From the NCBI GenBank assembly GCA_949357655.1, contig CASHTG010000012.1, forward strand, positions 2,542,001 through 2,606,000: a stretch of DNA of 64,000 nt, written 5' to 3'. Shown in pieces: positions 60,483 through 64,000 of this stretch. The stretch comes from Parascedosporium putredinis (lineage: Eukaryota; Ascomycota; Sordariomycetes; Microascales; Microascaceae). A model generated the notes under the pieces. The model was not told the origin of the DNA. It did not search any database and worked only from the letters and a program-made list of their open reading frames with translations. Numbering within the stretch: position 1 is the first letter of the stretch; each line of letters starts with the position of its first letter. A program made the translations under genes and the position numbers.

Positions 60483-62039
60483 TCACAAAGTCCCCGTCGT
60501 CGTCTTCCTCTTGACGAGCCTAACCCATCTCCTCCGCCGCCACTGGCCCCTCCGTTCCACGCCATCAACGGCCTCCTCCCAGCTGGGTTGCGGCACGGTC
60601 AGGTGCTGTTTTCCAGAGGAGGATTCGCCATGGTCGATGACGCCGGTGCGCGACTCGTTCTCATCGTAAATGTCATAGACCCATCGTTCGCCTTCCGTTT
60701 CAACCTCGACACCCGTAATGATGCGCTCCTCAACCCACTCTCTGCTCCACAGATCGAGGGCCCATTTCTTCTCGCTCCATTCCCAGCTTTCGGGGCTGCC
60801 ACGTCCTCGAAGAAACGGGTGCCGCGGGGTCGCTCGCCGGCAAGGCGGTAGTAGGACAGCGGGTCGAAGGGGAGGGCGAGAACAGCCACGGCTCCCACTC
60901 GCCGGCGGACGACATGCGTTGGAGTTCAAAGATCTCGACCTCGCGGGTTTCGGGGGCAGAGTCGAGGATGATGTCGTTAGCGATCCATGTATCAAGGAAG
61001 CTGCGGGTCTTCTCGACCTGTGGCTCAACGTGCGCTTTATGCATGGAGGCAACGATGCGGGTCACGGCGGGATGGCCCATTCCAACAGCCACCCATCCGG
61101 CCACGAGAAAGATGGCCCGCCATGGCAAGAGATGCGCAGCGATACTCATAGTGATGGAGCCGAGGAACAACCCGAGGAAGAGAGCAGAGGAAAGAGCTTC
61201 GTCGGAAAAGTTGGTGAGGGGCACGATGGTGGCGACAACTTGATCATGCGCCTGACTGAAATCGTCCATCACGTTCTGCAAGTCGCGCATGTTGTGAAAG
61301 AAGTCACGGCTCAGCTCCTTGACAGGCTTCACGGTCATCGCCGGGGCGAGAGGTGGTCCGCGAGGAGAGTAGGCGGGGGCCTGGTCGGCCGAAGGACGCA
61401 CCGGGTTAGGCGCCGCGGGGTGCCGGGCGAGGAAGGAAGGGATGAGGACCCCTACTATCATAATGGCGAGAGGGAGCACGGTGAGGAGGTACGGGTCCAG
61501 GCAAATAAAGGTATAGACGCCCAGGAGAGAGAGGGTGTGGGAGTAATGCCTCCACGTAAGGATGCGGCCCACGCGCGCCTGGAACTTAAACATGACCCCG
61601 ATACGCGCATTGAAGCGTCGAAAGTTGCCCGACATGGTAGCGATGCTGAACTCGGGCCGCTCCGACGGGGCGGGGTCGGAGGCGAACTCGACCGGCTGAG
61701 ACTCGCTCTCATCGTTGAGCGGTATCACCTGCTGCAGTAGTCTGAAGGAGAGAAAGACAAGGCGGTTAGACAAGGAACTGCATGTATCCTGGTTTGGAAA
61801 TAGACACAGGGGGTTGCCAGAAGAGGAAGAAGGGAGCAAAAAGCGGTCTTGGGATGGGCAAACAAACTTTTCGAGGAGGCGATCCTGAATCGCAGCCTTA
61901 TCACGAAGAGCCGCTACGCGGTTTCGTATCCCCTGCTCGCCGGAGCGCGCGGCTCCACCTCCGAAGGGTCTTCATGATCGCGGGTGTTGGGGGCGGGGTC
62001 GTCGTCATTGACAAATATGCTCGTGGTGTACTCATCCAT
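60483..62039 (-). CDS. Peroxisomal membrane peroxin, PEX24/Pex28-32 family, three run-length frameshifts
   Basis: Integral peroxisomal membrane protein controlling peroxisome size and number and ER contacts. Exon 1 (61868-62039) starts MDEYTTSIFVNDDD and ends in a helix RVAALRDKAAIQDRLLEK. Exon 2 (60483-61741, intron GTTTGT...TTCAG) continues LLQQVIPLNDE. Membrane segments are GVYTFICLDPYLLTVLPLA onward and LFLGLFLGSITMSIAAHLL. The C-terminal dysferlin-type domain has EVEIFELQR, EWEPWLFSPSP, WEWSEKKWALDLW and WVYDIYDENE, and ends in a Trp/Arg cluster. The frame breaks in exon 1 at C-run 61930-61933 (plus strand) and in exon 2 at G-run 60869-60872 and near 60788-60795. Adding three bases gives 477 residues with the intron in phase. 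The antisense open frame at 60718-61740 is a shadow. Confidence 0.85.
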
Positions 62040-64000
62040 GGTGGTCCGCAGGACAGTCCGTCCGGGAGGATGGTGGTGTTCTGCAGACGAGGTGATGTGG
62101 ATAATCAAGTGCCCACTATGCGGGATGTCGACTCTAGGATATCGTCTTTCTGGGCGGCCTACCTACGGCAGACACTGCCTTGGCGCAGTTGCATCCGAGG
62201 CGGCCGGGGTCTTGAAGTGGCTTGTGATGGGTGAACTCAATAATGCGTGGTTGGTGCCGTAAGATCCTCGAGACCCTGGGGATCACGGACAGGATAGGAT
62301 GGTGACACTTTTCGTCCAGGAGTCGGGTATCAATATCTAGGACGTCACGTCCTTCGAGAGGTGGCTCGGGTTGATCTCGATGGGCCTAGAGGGGAAGGAG
62401 GATGTTAAGAGCATGCCTTCCTCGCTGTGCGGGTTGAGGCGGTTTGCATCATACAGTATCGAAGACAGTGCCCAAAGCAAATTCACATGTGACGTCTTTT
62501 TAAGCAAAAGAAAGCACGGCTGGGGACAGTGCGACTTCTAGAGTAGCGTGGTCGCGGCGTAATACTGGGGCACTCAGCTCAGTGCAACGCAACCCAAAAG
62601 ATGCCTCGGGGACTTGTCAATGCCAGCTTCAAGTCGAGGCCTCGTCTGCCGAGCGGGTGGGTGGTAGGGAGTCAAACAACCAAGGTTCGGCCCCTCCCAC
62701 AGCGGCAAGACGTCTTCGCAATTGACGGTTCCCCCATCTTTCACAAGCTCCTCCCCACCTATTGCGACGAAAGTCTGCGTGTGGCGCAGACGCGGATTAA
62801 TATCGCCATGCTTCCAGACTGACGTACAATGATGGAACCGAAGCGTGCTGTCGGCGTGGTTCCTGCAAGAAGGGGCTTTCATGATAATCTAATCCAAGGG
62901 ACAGCTGCCGCCCGCTTGCACGGTCGCTTGCTTGCATCGCAGCCAGATACCGCGGGAAGCCCTAGCATGGGGCCCGTTGCATCAAGGGCTCGTCTGCTTG
63001 CCGGCTTGTACTTTGCGTGAGTCTACCTGTAGGGCGAGGCTCGACCTTGTCTGCCCAGACAACATCCATCCGGCTACACTTGTATGGCGGATATGATCGC
63101 CTTTAGGACTTGGGATGACCTGCGGGCCCAGACGTTTGCTACGTTTCGTCAGCCCAACCCTACACCGGATCGCGGGTCGTCCGGTACGTGCCAAAAGATG
63201 GCACCTGCCCGGGATATGGCAAAGACGACTTATTGCTGGGCAACCTTCTTTTCCGCTTTTCCTCTCAGCAATTCGGCAGAATTCGCCCGCCATAGTGGAG
63301 AAGGCTGTAATTTTGGCAACTTCGTTCCTTCATGCGGCCTGCAGCAGGCATTCTGTCTGGAGAACAAGTAAACACGAGCTGGCTTCTGCACGCGAATTGT
63401 TTCGGAAGTTGGGGTTGGCCGTGAATAGTTGCCTGGGAGGCTCGTACGGAGCAACCATGGAACCCTTCCAATAACGCTGCTGGCCTTCGGATCTTCTGCA
63501 TTGTGTTACCAACCTTGGAGGGCTTGGGGGAACGACGCGGACTACAACGCTATTGATACACGATTGTTTATTGTTTTGTTGCCTTTCCCCCTTCCATGCA
63601 CTCATCATCCTGGCCAATGGCTCCCAATTTACATGTACTCCATGTGGTTTTAAACGATGACTGGCTCCCGATCACAAGCATCTTGCGATCAATAGCGGGG
63701 ACTGGCTGGTTGGCCCAGTCCTCCAAACCCCGCCAATAGAGTGATTGGTTCGAGAGGATCGATTCGAAGGGCGCCGGGGGAAAATTGGAGTTGCGGACTT
63801 GGTGGTTGATACTGTTTCACCATCACCGCAGAGGCTCCACCGACAAGCCCTCCATGGTGGAATATTCTGACTTTGCCCTGTCTTCATCAAATTAATTTTG
63901 CCGTTTCCGACGAATGCCTGGGTGCATAAGGCAGAGACAACCGGATGTGCCCTCTCGTGAAAGGCTTCACTCGCAGCCTGACATGAGAATACTTTGTATC
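62040..64000. other. Right-end intergenic DNA
   Basis: About 2 kb upstream of the PEX24-type gene running to the window edge. No recognisable coding frame, RNA gene or repeat. Confidence 0.5.

Noticed and set aside
60718..61740. 340-codon plus-strand open frame
   Set aside because: Antisense to the PEX24-type gene; its translation is Arg/Glu/Gly-rich with no domain, while the minus strand matches a known family.
1..64000. Search for transposons, telomeric repeats, CRISPR-like arrays or a secondary-metabolite cluster
   Set aside because: No transposase or reverse transcriptase motifs, no terminal repeats, no regularly spaced repeats, and no PKS, NRPS or terpene cyclase genes near the GGPP synthase.

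Overview
The window is nuclear DNA of a filamentous ascomycete (Pezizomycotina, probably Sordariomycetes). The signs are short GT-AG introns with CTAAC-like branch points, pyrimidine-rich 5' leaders, and a gene set typical of moulds: a class III chitin synthase, an OPY2 HOG anchor, the INO80 subunit Ies4, the SIN protein Cdc14, a PEX24-type peroxin, RanBPM/Gid1 and a type III GGPP synthase. The class assignment is an inference from resemblance. I saw no transposon, tRNA, rRNA, CRISPR array or bacterial-type operon.

Layout. 1-267 is the 3' end of a Ras-type GTPase gene (+), followed by about 10 kb with no gene I can support. OPY2 (-) is at 10705-12108, then about 7 kb of intergenic DNA and the class III chitin synthase (+, 19158-22135). 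An OTU cysteine protease (+, 23443-24419) converges on a TPMT-family methyltransferase (-, 24662-25761). 26.3-34.2 kb is gene-poor apart from a doubtful small ORF at 32992-33247. Indoleamine 2,3-dioxygenase (-, 34245-35807) and a 2,3-dihydroxybenzoate-decarboxylase-like amidohydrolase (+, 38135-39464) diverge from a 2.3 kb spacer that holds three clear palindromes. Next come IES4 (+, 41004-41979), GID1/RanBPM (+, 45139-47870), a SAM35/metaxin-like protein (-, 49108-50111), a cysteine-rich membrane-anchored surface protein (+, 51675-52982), cdc14 (-, 53640-54586), GGPP synthase (+, 58137-59364) and a PEX24-type peroxin (-, 60483-62039).

Most of these are unrelated housekeeping or growth genes. 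The exception is the dioxygenase/decarboxylase pair. IDO opens tryptophan degradation to kynurenine and anthranilate. A 2,3-dihydroxybenzoate decarboxylase would act at the step that yields catechol in the fungal anthranilate route. Divergent orientation plus shared CGG-N-CCG inverted repeats suggests a small co-regulated catabolic module; this is inference.

Two properties of the sequence matter to any user. First, from about 23.8 kb onward nearly every conserved gene is split by reading-frame shifts that fall in or beside mononucleotide runs, almost always one base short, while the protein stays conserved in the shifted frame (IDO has eight). Restoring the run lengths makes exon lengths and intron phases consistent. 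I therefore annotate them as genes with probable consensus-length errors, not pseudogenes. Ras, OPY2, chitin synthase and IES4 are clean. Second, gene density is low (about 15 genes in 64 kb), and some unannotated stretches may hide further genes broken in the same way.

I did not find a convincing undescribed multi-gene system. The best candidates for a second look are the tryptophan/catechol pair with its palindromes, the small ORF at 32992, and the lineage-specific cysteine-rich surface protein.
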